NCBI RefSeq assembly: GCF_018294505.1
Contig: NC_057803.1
Coordinates: 683,367,521-683,431,520, forward strand
Length of the DNA stretch: 64,000 nt
Direction of reading: 5' to 3'
From: Triticum aestivum
Lineage: Eukaryota > Streptophyta > Magnoliopsida > Poales > Poaceae
Under the pieces are notes generated by a model, which did not search any database, had not been told where the DNA came from, and saw only the letters and a list, made by a program, of their open reading frames with translations. The first letter of the stretch is position 1. The number at the start of each line of letters is the position of its first letter. Positions 23,458-35,571 of this stretch are shown here, in pieces. The translations under genes were made by a program, and so were the position numbers.

Positions 23458-25095
23458 GCAGATGCCTTGGCACAAATAGGCTCCACCCGGCAAGCTATAC
23501 CAGTCGGCGTTTCTCTCCACCACCTCCTCAAGCCGTCTATAAAGCCGTCTCCAGAATATGATTCTATCTTCGTGCCGCCTGACCCCGATGCGGCCAGGTA
23601 CGACTTGGGGAACCAAGCAGGCAGCTCGGGGACTTCGACAGGCGGCCCGGGGACTGCCATAGTCGCACCCGGCCCAGGAACTTCAGAACTCGTCCCGGAG
23701 GCTACTGCAGCCGGCCCGGGGACTGCACCGACACAACAGGCGGTGGCCGACTCCAACTCTTCACCACCCAGCCCACCCGCCCTGGTCACAGTAGCAGTTT
23801 TGATAGTAGAAGAAGTCGCAGCTCCATCATGGGCCAAGCCCATCCTCAACTTCTTAGTAAAAAGAGAGTTGCCAACTGACGAGATCTCGGCAAGACAAGT
23901 CCAACGTCGAGCCGGAGCATACACAATAGTAGACCGAGAGCTTGTTAGGCGCAGCGTCACTAGAGTCTTCCAGCGCTATGTCGAGCCAGAGAAGGGCATA
24001 GAAATCCTCAAGGACATCCACCAAGGTGAATGCGGCCACCACGCGGCCTCAACATCACTCGTCGCCAAAGCTTTCTGCCATGGATTCTTCTGGCTGACTG
24101 CTTTGGATGACGCCAAGGAACTAGTCAAACACTGCAAAGGGTGCCAAGTTTTCAGTTCCAAGCAACACCTGTCGGCTTCTGCACTCAAGACCACCCCCCT
24201 CACCTGGCCTTTTGCCGTCTGGGGGCTGGACATGGTGGGCCCATTCAAGACGGCACGTGGCGGCATGACACATCTGCTCGTCGCTGTGGACAAATTTACC
24301 AAGTGGATTGAAGCAAAGTCGATCAAGAAGCTGAATGGGCCGACTGCCGTGACGTTCATCGCAGATATCACAACCCGGTACGGCGTACCGCACAACATCA
24401 TCACCGACAATGGCACAAATTTTGCAAAGGAAGCACTGGCACGTTTCTGCGCAACATAAGGCATCCGGCTGGACCTAGCGTCCATTGCCCACCCGCAGTC
24501 AAACGGCCAGGTCGAGCGACCAAACGGCCTCATCCTCTCCGGCATCAAGCCCCGACTGGTCATGCCACTAGAGCGTTCGGCCGGCTGTTGGCTCGACGAG
24601 CTACCGGCCGTCCTCTGGAGTTTGCGCACTACCCCAAACAAGTCAACCGGCTTCACCCCTTTCTTCCTTGTATATGGTGCTGAGGCTATCATCCCAACTG
24701 ACATCGAGTTCGACTCACCTCGGGTCACCATGTACACGGAGGCGGAGGCCAAGGAAGCATGAGAAGACGGCGTCGACCTGCTGGAAGAAGGCCGGCTGTT
24801 AGCCCTCAGCCGGTCCGCCATCTATCAGCAGGGTCTGCGCCGCTACCACAACCGGAAGGTCAAGCCAAGATCATTCCAAGAGGGCGATCTTGTGCTCCGG
24901 CTGATCCAGCGAATAGCCGGCCAGCAAAAGCTCTCGGCCCCTTGGGAGGGCCCCTTGGTCATTAGCAAAGCTTTAGGCAATGACTCCTACTACCTAATCG
25001 ACGCGCAGAAGTCGAAGGCACGCAAGAGAGATTATTCCGGCAAGGAGTCGGAACGACCATGGAACGCCAATCTCCTCCGAAGATTTTACAGTTAA
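23458..25095 (+). pseudogene. Element E pol: integrase
   Basis: A Pro/Gly-rich linker is followed by an H2C2 zinc-binding region (HQGECGHH ... CKGCQVF) and an integrase core. The acidic triad is at 24229-24231 (GLDMVGPF), 24406-24408 (TDNGTNF) and 24514-24516 (GQVERP). Thirty-five residues lie between the last two, the DD35E spacing. A C-terminal domain (FQEGDLVLR, APWEGPLVI) follows and ends at 25093-25095. In-frame stops at 24457-24459 and 24760-24762 disrupt it, the first one inside the catalytic core. Confidence 0.88.
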
Positions 25096-25803
25096 AAAGC
25101 AGTATGTACCACGCTACCTTTTGTACTAAGTACGAGACAAAGGGTCCCCCGAGGAGCACTCGGGGACTACCCTCTTTTATTTATGAATGATGAGTATCAT
25201 GCCTATGATTATGTTACTATATTTGCTTTTTCGTCCGGCACTGGGTTCGACCAGTCGGCCCGGGGACTCGCCGCCTCGAGTTATATCTAAAGTTCTGCCT
25301 GCAGTCAGACAAGTAGTGTGCCGGCACCCAAGCCCCCTCTTGTCAAAAGTCGCAGCTCGAAGAATCGACTGTCCGACTGACAAGAGCCAAGGGCAGGAAA
25401 AGATGCCCACACGAAAAACGGCTAAGGAGTAACGAACTTATATAACGCGAACCGGCCTCCCGCCCCGCCAACCGGCTGGCCGGCTTCTCGTTCACCTTGC
25501 TACAATCTAAGAAAGCTTGAGTACTTGTCTTCCCAAAATGACCAAGTCCTTCTCCAGCCACAGACTGCAGAGTAGCTGTCCGGCTGGGAAGGCGGTGGCC
25601 AAGGGAAGGCGGCAAAGGAAAAAGCCAAAAGGATGAAAAGCAAACATGAACGGAAGCCAAACACATGCATAATTATATTTACACAAAAGACCTTCAAAAG
25701 GCCAGCATTCAACATAGTTTGAATACACCCCAGTGGGTGGAACTGCGCAAATTTAATAAAAGTTGTTCAAAAGAGTAACAAGCAGGAAAGCAAGGACGGC
25801 GGA
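25096..25803 (+). other. Non-coding spacer between pol and the antisense gene of element E
   Basis: About 700 bp in which I see no conserved frame. It contains repeats of the short motif CGGGGACT also present in the antisense gene's introns. Plus-strand pol and the minus-strand gene converge here, so transcript ends for both strands would lie in this stretch (inference). Confidence 0.5.
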
Positions 25804-28800
25804 TTAGGCCAAGGGAGCGATGGGCGAGTCAGGCGGGTTGGTAGAGACGGCAGTGCCGGCTGGAGGAGTGGCCGGCTGGCGAGTCTCGGCATGATCATCA
25901 CCACTTGCAGGCGGCGCGCTTGCACGCGCCTCATTGCTGGAGGCACGATCAGGCTGAGGCGGGCTGGTCGCTTCGCTGTCTGGCACAATGTCTTCACCAT
26001 CCTCTCCCTCCTCCTCTTCGCCTCCTGCCGCCAGGTGCTCAGCTGGTCCAAGTTTAGCCCAGGATACCAAGCTTGGACGAGTTCCAGTGCCCGCCCAGCG
26101 CCGGACCGGGCCGCTGGCGCCTTCCAAGCCTCGAAGTGGCCGACTGCGACCTCCAGCCAGTCGGTAGTCCGACTTGGGGTGCGGGGAACCACCTCGCCGG
26201 GCCAGAGGGCGGCCAGCACTTGCGCCCTGGCGCGCTGAAGACGGCGGAGCATGTGGTGGGCCGGCTGCAGGCGGGCTTGAAGCGCCAGAAGCTGCTCCTC
26301 AAGTGATCGGCCGGCACCCGGTGCGATCTTGGCCCCTGCCTACCGTCGCGCGTCGCGGTAGGCCTCAATGGCTTGGGAGGCGGCAACAGAGTAACCGGGA
26401 AAGTAATCTGCACAAAGAAGAAAGAGTAGCACAAAATCAAAAGACGAACCAGATGGCAGGAGGCAGGCAAAGAAACGAAGAAGAAGGCGGCCTACCGTCG
26501 ATTAAGTCTTCCACCCAGCTGTAGCCTTGACTCAGCGCCTGCCTTGCCTCGGCCCAGTTCACCGCCTCGGTTTCATATTTGGCTTTGAGGGCAGCCTCGC
26601 TATCCTGCGCCGCCGTCAGGGCCGCCTTGTGGCTCTCCTCCTGGTCGGCCAGTTTCTTGGCCAGGCGATCGCGCTCTTGAGCCAGGGGGCGCACTCAGCC
26701 TCCTTGGCGCAAAGGGTGGACTGGGCTCCGCTTAGCAGGTCCCTCAAGTCAGCATTGGCCCCTGCAGATATGAAGAAAGAAGTCGTCAGGAAAAGATCCG
26801 ACCCGCCTGCTCAGCAGTCGGCCCGAATCTCGGGGACTACACCCAGTGGGTGCGCTGACGCGCCCCCACTTGAGATAAAAGATGAAGAATTTACTCCGGC
26901 TCTCGGTCAGGCAGCGGCCTTCTGGTCCAACTCCTGGGCCTGGGAGTTGAAAGCAGCTGCGCGGAGGTTGTGGTACTCCTGCAGATAAGACAAGAGATGC
27001 GAGTAAGAACAAGATGACAATCAAAGTCTACTAAGAAGTTCCAAGCCACATGCTCAGCAGCCGACTCGGAACTCGGGGACTGGACCCAATGGGTGCGCTG
27101 ATGCGGCCACACGGAAGAAATCAGGAGCAATCAACAAAAGGTGGGAGGACTCACCCGAATAACTGTTCGAGTCGTGAGAAACTCTTGAGTATACTGCTTC
27201 AGCGCGGCGGCCTGGGCCTGAAGCCGGCTCCGGACGTCCTACGCCGCCCCGTTCAGCGTGGTCATCCCACCGCCCGGCGTCCACCTGGACGAGCTGTCGC
27301 CGACCGCCTCCGGGTCCTGAGCCGACGGGCTAGCGCCCGCAGCTTGTTGCGGATCCGGCGCTGAAGTCGCCTTCCCCGCGTGCCGACGAGACGGCGAGAG
27401 GACCACAAGGTCTGCCCCCATAGTTGGCTCACCTCCGGCCGGCTGCACGGGCGGTGCGTCGGGCCGGCCACCTTGGCCCTTTCCAGTCGGCGGCGTCGGT
27501 TCCGTCTCCTTCTCCCTCGCCGGCTGGCCGCGGCCGGCCTCCTCCGTCGGGGGCACTGGGATGTCGGGAGCTGCGGCGTGAAGGGGGATGACGAGCTGTG
27601 GAGGCTGGTTCCGCTAGGCCTCCGCCTCCTTCTCTGTGGCTGCGGCCTCCGCCTGGGCCTTGGCGGCCGCGTCGGCTCGCGCCTCCGCCGACTTCTCCTC
27701 CGCCTCCCGAGCCGCCCTCCGCTCCTCTGCCTCCCGCTCCTTCCGCGCCTCCCGCGTGTTTTGCTCCGTCGCCTCTAGGAGATCGGCGTGAGGATCCACA
27801 CGGCGGGAGCTTGAAGACCCTCCCACGGCTCCGGCAATGGAGGCGGCAGGGACCTGCCCGAGGAAAAGTGGGGCCCTGTTTGATATGTCAAGAAGAAGGC
27901 TTAGAAGAATATCAAACCGAAGAAGAAGAAAGGCGTAAGAAAAACGACACTTACGCTGAAACCGCCTGCGGATGCTTCACCACCTTGCGGAAGCAGGCCG
28001 CCTTCGTGGCCGCTTCGTCCCGCTTGGCCGCCGCCGCTGTACTCTTGGGCTTCTTTGGCCGACTGCCGAAGTGGGTCGACGCGGCCCGGTGTTTCTGCGC
28101 GCCACCATGAGCAGCCGGCGCGGCAGATGGGCCCGCGCCTTGATGATCGGGCGCCGGCTGACGGCGCGGAACAACTTCAGCCTCATCGTCATCCGGCCAA
28201 TCCTCGAAGGCGGCCCCGAGCCCAGGGCCGCCTGTCTCGCCGCCTTCCCCTACGATGTCGTCTTCCATGGCAGCCGCCCCCATGTCCGGGTCGTCAACGT
28301 CGTCCACCGCGCGGTCAGGGAGGAACTGGTGTTCCACCCCCGCAGCCCCGGTTGCCGGCGGAAGCATGGGGTTCTGCCGAAAACAAGCCGACTGGTCAGG
28401 AGTCGGCCATCGCGCACCCGGCAACAGGGAAAGAAGAAAATAAGAGAAACTTACCGTAGGCGGAGGATTGGCGCGAGAGTACGGCTCCTTGCCGTACTGC
28501 CACTCGTCGGTGAGCTTGCAGTTGGAAATATAGTTCACCATGTAAGAGACCTTGGCGTGAGGCATCTCCTTGGTGCTTAGCCAGCACGGGTCGAAGCGGC
28601 CGCTCATCTGGCAGATCATGTGAGGTCGGCCCTGGAGCGGGAGCACCCGGTGCTCCACGAAGACGGCCACCAGGTCGGCCCCGGTCAGGCCCTCCGACTG
28701 GATCATCACACGGAGCCGTGCAACAGAGGCGGCCCCACCTTGAGACAGCGACCTGACCCGGTAGGACCATGAGGGCTGCCTCCCAGCCGGCGGGCCGGCT

Positions 28801-29341
28801 ACGTAAGCCAGCAGATTGACGAAGTCGCCTTGAGGAGCGATGTTCTTCACGTAGAAGTAAGATTTCCGCGAGAGCTTCACCGACTAGATCAACGGGATGG
28901 GAGGAAACGGATTATTGTCGCTCGTCCTCTGAATGGCGATGAAGGCGCCACATGGGGCGGGCACACCCGCGACGACAGTGCCAAGCTTGCACTAGAAAAT
29001 TTCCCCTAGAGTTCGAGGGTGTGGAGGACGCCAAGAAAGCCCTCACACAGGGTGACGAAGGCCGACAGCAGCATCACCGCGTTTGGCGTGAGGTGATGCG
29101 GCTGGAGATGATAAAACTCGAGGAAGGAGCGGAAGAACCCGCGCGCTGGCAGGCCGAAGCCGCGCAGGCAGTGCGAGCGGAAGATTACCCGCTCGTCCTC
29201 CTCCGGTGCCGGCGAGATCTCCCTCTCCGGCATGAGACGGACCCGCACGTAGTTAGCGCCTGGCAGCCGCCGCGTCCGGCGGAGGAAGTCGACGTGGTCG
29301 TCATGGACATTGGAGCCATCCCAGGAGCTTGACAGCGCCAT
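25804..29341 (-). pseudogene. Antisense spliced gene (aORF) of element E, Transposase_28-like
   Basis: On the minus strand an ATG at 29339-29341 opens a reading region with conserved blocks (LMPEREISPAPEED, SHCLRGFGLP, FYHLQPHHLTPNAV, LPLQGRPHMICQMSG, MVNYISNCKL). I recognise these as the plant 'putative gypsy type transposon' domain. A coiled-coil, Ala/Glu/Arg-rich C-terminal half follows. Five introns with GT-AG ends can be placed at 28374-28454, 27876-27954, 26979-27154, 26762-26894 and 26408-26495. The gene ends at TAA 25804-25806. It is broken by TAG at 29006-29008, a frame change after it, and TAG at 28884-28886. Its function is unknown; antisense ORFs between pol and the 3' LTR are known in Tat-lineage elements. 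Confidence 0.75.
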
Positions 29342-29540
29342 GGGGACGGCGCGGCAGCGAGAAAGGTGCAGCGGCGGAGAGGCACGCGACCCTGTCACGA
29401 CAGAGCAATGGAGAGCCAAGAAGATTGGCGGAAGAGCCGGGCGGCGGCAGGTTGCTGTGGCGACGGAAAGGAAGAAGAAGAAGGAAGGGGCGGGGCGAGG
29501 GCGAGCGTGCGAGCGTTTGCTGCTCCCCCTCCTCCCCCCT

Positions 29541-29550
29541 ACTTATAGCC
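29541..29550 (-). promoter_or_regulatory. Putative TATA box of the antisense gene
   Basis: On the minus strand GGCTATAAGT lies about 200 bp upstream of the antisense ATG, outside the LTR. It would let the antisense gene be transcribed independently. The placement is by eye. Confidence 0.4.
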
Positions 29551-29992
29551 TCGTGCGGCGAAGCCGAGGAGGCGAGGTGTGGGGGGGCGTGGGATTAACT
29601 ACGCCCATTCCCCCCACGTCCCGCGATTATTGTGCCTTAACGGCGTGCGGTAACCGTCGCTGGGAGGCGCGCGGTCCACCCGGGCCACAGAAGATCCGTG
29701 CGCGGGCCGGGGCCCAGTAGTGGCGGGCCCCGGACTGCGGCGATGTCCCGTCGTGCGCGTGGGCTGGCAGGCTCTTCCAGTTGTAGGGTGCCATGTGGCG
29801 CGCAGGTGGCAAGCGGTCAGCTCGCAGCCTGACTCGCGCACCGCCTGGTTCCCGCCTTCAAGCTTCGATGCCCTCCAGAAGACGGCGCACCTGATCAAAG
29901 CCGGCTCCCAGCTTCCGGCTCCTCAAGATAGGAAGCTGGTTGAGCTTCTCGTCTCTTTTCTGCCTCGGAGCCCAACCAGCTCCGGGGACTAC
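29551..29992. other. Upstream region of the antisense gene and polypurine tract of element E
   Basis: GC-rich sequence with no conserved frame. The last bases (TCCGGGGACTAC at 29981-29992) directly precede the 3' LTR and are the candidate plus-strand primer site. Confidence 0.45.
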
Positions 29993-31162
29993 TGTCAGAG
30001 TAAATGACCACGGGTAGCCTAGCCAGCTCCCCTTGGCTCTCCAGAAAAACTATAGGCCGAACAAGCCTCCAATCATCCAAGGCGTGGGGCCTCCTTCCCC
30101 CAGCTGGCTACCTCCTAATCCGGCTGCATGAAGGCGGCCCAGCCCTAAAATCCTTGAAGAAAACCACGAGAGGGCCGGCCACAAGAAGGCCGACTCCAAG
30201 AAGCCGGCCCCCCTCCAGCAGGCGGCCAAGATCGTGCCCTCAGAGTCTGCACCCACATAACGGTGATGAGATGGGGCGTGGCTACAGTGAAGCCTGCCAC
30301 CCCCGAATCCCGGAATGCGCATGAGCACAGCGCGCCGTACGGGGCGGCCATCACCCGTCCGGCGCGCCACTATTGCCATGTTGACCATGACGTCACCCAC
30401 GGTGAGTTGTCAGTACGATCCGTGGGTGGCGGGCCTCCTCGGTCAGGGAGACGCCTAAAGGCGGCCAGGCCTCCCCCAGTCGGCCTGAGGTATGGCCGAC
30501 TCCCAATAGCCGGCTAGTTCACTTCCTCGAAGGAGGCGCCTCATTAAGGAGATAAGACGAGGTAAGGCTACATCGATAAGCCGCCCGGCGGCAGCACTGT
30601 AGCCATGCCTACCACGACAAAGCCCTCATCACCAAAGGCGAGGCAACAGTAACCAGCCCCCGACAAGACCCCCGAGCGATGGGACCGGCCTGTCGACCAG
30701 AAGGCCGGCAGCCGGCGGGGTCCACCAGTCGGCGGGCCCCATCGGTCGGCGGAGAAGCCTGCGAGCGTAGACACAGACGGCTAGGGCCCACACCCAGCCG
30801 GATTACCATTGTACCCCTGGGGGGTAGCCCTATATAAACCCCCCAGGGCACCCATGCAGGGGGAGCTTTTTCAGTAGCTCTAGACACCACATCGAGAGGA
30901 GAAGCGGGTTAGCCTTGCCCTTCTTCATCCTTTCACCGAACAGCTCAAGGAGCCTCTTGTAGCTACTTGACGATCTAGTGACCATGCGGAGACCCCACAG
31001 AGCAGCAGTAGGGGTGTTATATCCACGGAGAACCTTGAAGCTGCGTAAGATCCGCCGGCGTGCATGTCTTCGCCTTATCTCGTTTCCAGGCACCGGCGAT
31101 GTTTTATTGGCTCCCACAATGATAAGCCACCCGTTGGCATATGTCGCACCAACCACCCGACA
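29993..31162 (+). repeat. 3' LTR of element E
   Basis: 1170 bp, TGTCAG to CCGACA, matching 17493-18675. It is followed by the TSD copy CCCGG at 31163-31167. Confidence 0.92.
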
Positions 31163-31278
31163 CCCGGCCACCCCGGGCTCATGAACCGGGACGTATACCC
31201 CTGTGGGTCCCGGTTTGTGACTGAACCGAGACTAATGGGCTGGCCAGGCCCGAACCAAAGCCCTATGTTCTACTAGTG
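31163..31278 (-). mobile_element. Terminal region of CACTA transposon F
   Basis: It ends in CTACTAGTG at 31270-31278, the reverse complement of the CACTAGTAG terminus, preceded by subterminal repeats of the ACCGGGAC / GGTCCCGG type. This is the 5' end of the minus-strand CACTA whose exons are at 16515-17492; element E separates the two parts. Confidence 0.8.
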
Positions 31279-32516
31279 TTTAGATGAACCTAACTAACTA
31301 GAAGGGCTCCTCCCGACATCGTACTCCCGCCGCCACCCTTCTCCTGATCTCCTAATCCTCCCATGTGTACACCTCCCTGGGCAACGCCAGGAGCCCAACC
31401 CTAGCGACGAAAATTCATTGATCTCAAGGCCCCCTTCCGCCACTACTAGCAGTGTTGGCCGCGGAGGCAGTGGGCGCAGCACCGAAGGTGCCTAGGTGAC
31501 TGGTCGTGGCGATGGCCCACTGGTGCGGCTAGGGCGGTGCCAGCGGGAAGATCATGCGCGGCGGCCCCTGGTTGTGTGGCTGCGGCCGTCGCCTCCATGG
31601 ATGTCAAGAGCTCCGGCATGCTTCTCTGGCAATTGTTCGTGATGGTGTGCGGTGGATCTGATTCCCTCGCAGATCCATCGTCGGTCTGGCTCATGGCCGG
31701 CCGGTGGCACATAGTGGTGCCGGCGAGAGTTGCTGGAGTTCTCTACCGTCGTTTTAGCTGCTACATGTGCCTCCACGGCGCAAGTTCGCACGGATCCAAC
31801 AAGCTTCTGGTTCGAAGTGGATTGACTGTCGGTGATAACCGTGCCGATTTCTTTCATGGCGAATGACGATTGCGTCTTAGGCATCGTTTCCTTGTCGAAG
31901 GCCTCGCCTTCACCTTGCTCTGGCTGCTCCGGGGGAAACCCTACATATGGGTCTTGTTCTTCCTCTTGGGGGGGGGGGGCACCATTTTGGAGAAGGTGCT
32001 GGCGGGGGGGGGGGGGGTAGACGTGGAGCTGTGTTGCATCTACCGCATCGATGACGGCAGGTCTCGACGACATGGCGTAGTGGAGTCCCGGCGATGGAAG
32101 CGCACAGGATGATGGCGTTGTCTGCCGTCGTGGTGGTGTTGACGGCAGTTGGGCCTGGCAAGGTCAATGTGTTGATCTCTTCTGAAGATGGGATGGCGAA
32201 AGATGGCGGCAGTGGATTCAAGAGTGTGCGCATGTGGTGTGTACCGAGGATTTGCTAGATTGGTTGGTGCTCTCGGCTCGTCGTGGGGCGGTTTGGTGAG
32301 ACGGCCGGATTAGATAGCGTGGTCTGGTGTGAGATTATGGCACATAATCAAACTTGTAGGTGTAGCGACAGAGATCGTCGGGAAGGTAGCTTTTCGTTGA
32401 TTCATGTAATTGTTTGGTCAGACTCTATTGAAGAATATAATAAAGATGATTGTGTCCATCCTTGAATGAAGAGGCCGGGGGTTTCAACCTCCTTTTCGAG
32501 AAAAACAAACCGGAAG
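31279..32516 (+). mobile_element. Possible short non-LTR retroposon
   Basis: A GC-rich 5' part leads to a 3' end with an AATAAAGATGATTGTG stretch, GAGGCCGGGGGTTTC and a short A-rich tail near 32500-32516. I associate this tail with LINE-derived retroposons in Triticeae. No conserved protein is visible: the open frames here are short and overlap on both strands. No flanking duplication was found. It could instead be a gene fragment. Confidence 0.35.
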
Positions 32517-34534
32517 GTAGGGAGTAACATCCCCTACCTCCGTCTAGGTGCATAGCACATCTAGTGCATCTCAGGTATTCCAAAAGTTACTGGAATTTGT
32601 ATCAAAATGTAAGGCTTAAAATTAGGACTATTGTGTATGTAAACTAGATTAAAAGCCCTATAGCTCGAGTTGTATCAGACAACTGAAACACAAGAAATTT
32701 CAATATAAATTTTTAATTAGCCTTGTGCCAAGATAATCTCTGGGCTGTCCGAAGTAAGTGATCCATCTCTCCTTTGATTGTTATATAGGAATCCACGTTC
32801 TAAACGGTACAGTGCAAATTAAACCACGTGAGGATCCTGGTTGATGATGTCTACATACTGTGCGAACGGCGGCGGACAGGTAGATAATTAAGCAGGAATT
32901 CTTTCGCCGTCACTTTGTCGTCGTAGTCACTGTCCCGGTGAGAGCGTACTCGTCGACTTCACGTGAAAAGCTAGTGACCGACTTTGTCTTTCACAAGCTA
33001 TATATATCTAGGGGATCTACGGGAATTGATGCTAGATCTTGCATGCTGAAAACTACTCATGTTTGGTGGATAATGATCCTCGGACAAAGCTAAAATATTT
33101 TACCAATAAGATCAGATGGGCCGGGAATTGAAAAGTAGAGCCACATGCATGTCGCAGTTGCAATCAATCAAACGACGCCATATTGTCGCATCGGTAGGTC
33201 CTATCTGATGGTGCTCGTTTACATCGTTCTTCTTGTTTTGTTATTGGCTGCTCATGACAGTAGTTTATACATTTGGTTGCTTGTGCACCACTCGATACAA
33301 GCGACCTTTTTGTTTTCTGTTTTTGTGGGGGAGTGGCCTTTTTGATGGAAAGCTGATATACAAGTGGCTCAACTGGGGAGGGGTGACAAAGGTGAAAAAG
33401 ATCATTGTCCCTGCTTCTCCAACCTCGGGGGCTGCACCTAATTATCTCAAGATTAGTTATGGCATCTTTTTAATTTGATGGTAGCAAGATTATGGTCTTC
33501 TTGATTCTGAGTGTGTCTATGAATTTGGGAGATTGGAATCTTGGCGGATTTTTTGTAGAGTTGTTTGTTTTGTGGGATTGTATATATAGGAAATTATCAA
33601 ATATTTCCCATTGCACGATATTTCATAATATAAGAAATTCCTCGTTGACTCAGTCTCATGGAATTTTGTATTTGTTTCTTTGGTAACTAAGGCACGCGGC
33701 TCTTTTAAGGAAAAAATATGTTATTAATTCATTCTATGCAATCCAAATATTTTTGTTCATGTTCTCTCATTTTCACCAATGGCATAACTTCCATTTCTCA
33801 CTTTTCATGTTCCGACAAATTTTGGAACATGAGAAACTAACAAAGTGGCGCTTAGTGGAGTGAATCATGTATATGAATAATTTATATTATATGCTCTATA
33901 TATAAGTTATAACTCATGTAACCAACAAACCAAAGCTAATATCATTTCATGTTAGATAATCCTCCTGCGTCAAATTGTATGATGTATTTTCGTCCGTTAA
34001 GATAAGGCTTTGACGAACAATTATTTTGTTAATGTATGGATTTATCTTGCTTAAAATTGATGTTAATAGATTTATAAATAATGCTTATGATTGTGATTTT
34101 GATCACACAACCACAAAAAATTGGTCGACCCATATCTCTACTAGACAAAATATGTCGATGAACATGATTCTTTTGCCATTTGATGGCATTGTTTATCCAG
34201 CTGATTCAATGTACAAAAGGAAAAGCAAAGGGGGGGGGGGGGGGGTCTTTGAAACCAGATTCGGTGGGAAATTTTAGGATTTCGACAAATCACTCGGACC
34301 TCTTTTCAGAATTTCTTGTCATGGAGAATGAGCTAAGGATATTAATTTGCGGCGTAATAACATTAGCATTTTGTTGTTGCTTGGGGTTCGACTTATATTT
34401 GACCTTCCTTATGAGGATTCATGTGTTTTTCCTATTCATGTTAATCAAACATCCAAAACTACAAAACTCATGCAAATCAAACACTCGTGTCTTAGAAGTC
34501 ATATGCTTTATGATCTGCAGGTCAAGAATGATGT
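32517..34534. other. Unassigned low-copy-looking stretch
   Basis: About 2 kb, AT-rich compared with its neighbours. I find no conserved reading frame, terminal repeat or RNA gene. Short open frames exist on the plus strand (for example 33145-33345 and 34026-34277) without recognisable motifs. A long G run lies near 34231-34246. The last part could be decayed upstream LINE sequence. Confidence 0.4.
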
Positions 34535-35571
34535 CTTAGTAAATGGTTCTTCAAACTGAGGGTGGCCTTTGGTAAACCTTATTGTGCAATAAGTATCTAC
34601 GCCAGAAAGTTGTGTCGCGGGCCTCTTAAAAACCTGGTGACTTACACTTTTGAGCTGTCTAATGGCAGCAAAGAAACATTTTTTCCGGTATGGATCTTTC
34701 GCAATAAAAGACGGTTCAGAGATTTGTTTTTGGGAGGATAAGTGGCTAGGCAAGACCATTCTCCAGAAACAATATCCAACTTTGTACCGCATTGTACGCG
34801 ATAAGAATGATACTTTTGCACATGTTCTTCGTTCATTCCTGTCAGATATTTCATTCGGGCGGGATTTGATTGCCCTTGTCCTATGTCATGGCAAAATCTA
34901 CTTCCCGTTTGGAATCGATTAACCTGACACAAGGACTGAATGTATTTCGCTGGAATCTCACTACATTTGGGTCCTTCACTGTCGAATCTATGTATCATGT
35001 GCTTACACATTTAGAGGTGCCAGTGGATAACAACATGAAAAAATAGAAGTCGGGGATTTCACTGAAAGTTAAAATTTTCACGTGGTATGTTCGGAGGGGA
35101 GTTGTGCTAAGAAAGACAACCTCGCACGTTGCAATTGGCAAGGAAGCAAGAAGTGTAGCTTTTGTACTCATGATGAGACAATCAAACACCTCTTATTTAA
35201 GTACAAGTTTGTGTGTTCTACGTGGTCAGTCATTGAAATAGCGTTCAATTTGTATCCGACCACAAGTTTTTTAATATTTTTGATCACTGGTTAGACCAAA
35301 TTTCAAATAGATTTACAACACTAATAAGGATGGGACTGTATGTCTTACTATGGTCGCTTTGGCATTGTAGAAATGATTTTGTTTTCAGTGGCAAAAACTC
35401 TTCTCTGTTAGAGGTTATTTTTTTATGTACACACTGGCTTCATACGTGGTTTACACTACATCGAGCGGAGTATCAACCGCTATTCAAGGTGGTGTATGCG
35501 GCTGGAGCAGGTGGCCAGAGAGGTTTTTATCCAACATGGATGGCAACATTATCTGCAGAATGGTCCACCAC
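34535..35571 (+). pseudogene. LINE ORF2 C-terminal region with zf-RVT domain
   Basis: Recognisable blocks in order are FFRYGSFAIKDGSEICFWED, KWLGKTILQKQYPTLY and a Trp/Arg-rich linker. The reverse-transcriptase zinc-binding motif CSFCTHDETIKHLLF follows at about 35158-35200. Next come LWSLWHCRND and HWLHTWFTL. This is the zf-RVT region found after the RT of plant LINEs. The frame changes several times (near 34640, 35095 and 35500) and there are stops at 34919-34921 and 35046-35048, so it is long dead. Confidence 0.75.

Larger units (their letters stand above)
17493..31162 (+). mobile_element. Gypsy LTR retrotransposon E with dual RNase H (Tat/RIRE2-type)
   Basis: LTRs at 17493-18675 and 29993-31162 both start TGTC and end CCCGACA. 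A perfect 5-bp TSD, CCCGG, is at 17488-17492 and 31163-31167. Internally there are plus-strand gag and pol, the integrase lying last as in Gypsy elements. A long antisense gene sits between pol and the 3' LTR. The second, archaeal-type RNase H after the usual one and the antisense ORF are known marks of the Tat lineage of plant Gypsy elements. LTRs differ by several percent including small indels, so it is older than the Copia copies. All coding parts are broken. Confidence 0.93.

Noticed and set aside
31446..32233. Overlapping open frames on both strands that could be a host gene
   Set aside because: Short, mutually overlapping, interrupted by G runs, without splice-consistent structure or known motifs. 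A retroposon with a LINE-like tail explains the region better.
32520..32600. Stowaway-like motif (CTACCTCCGTCTAGGTGCA) near 32535
   Set aside because: Only one end is visible. I found no matching inverted end within several hundred bases, so a MITE call is not supported.
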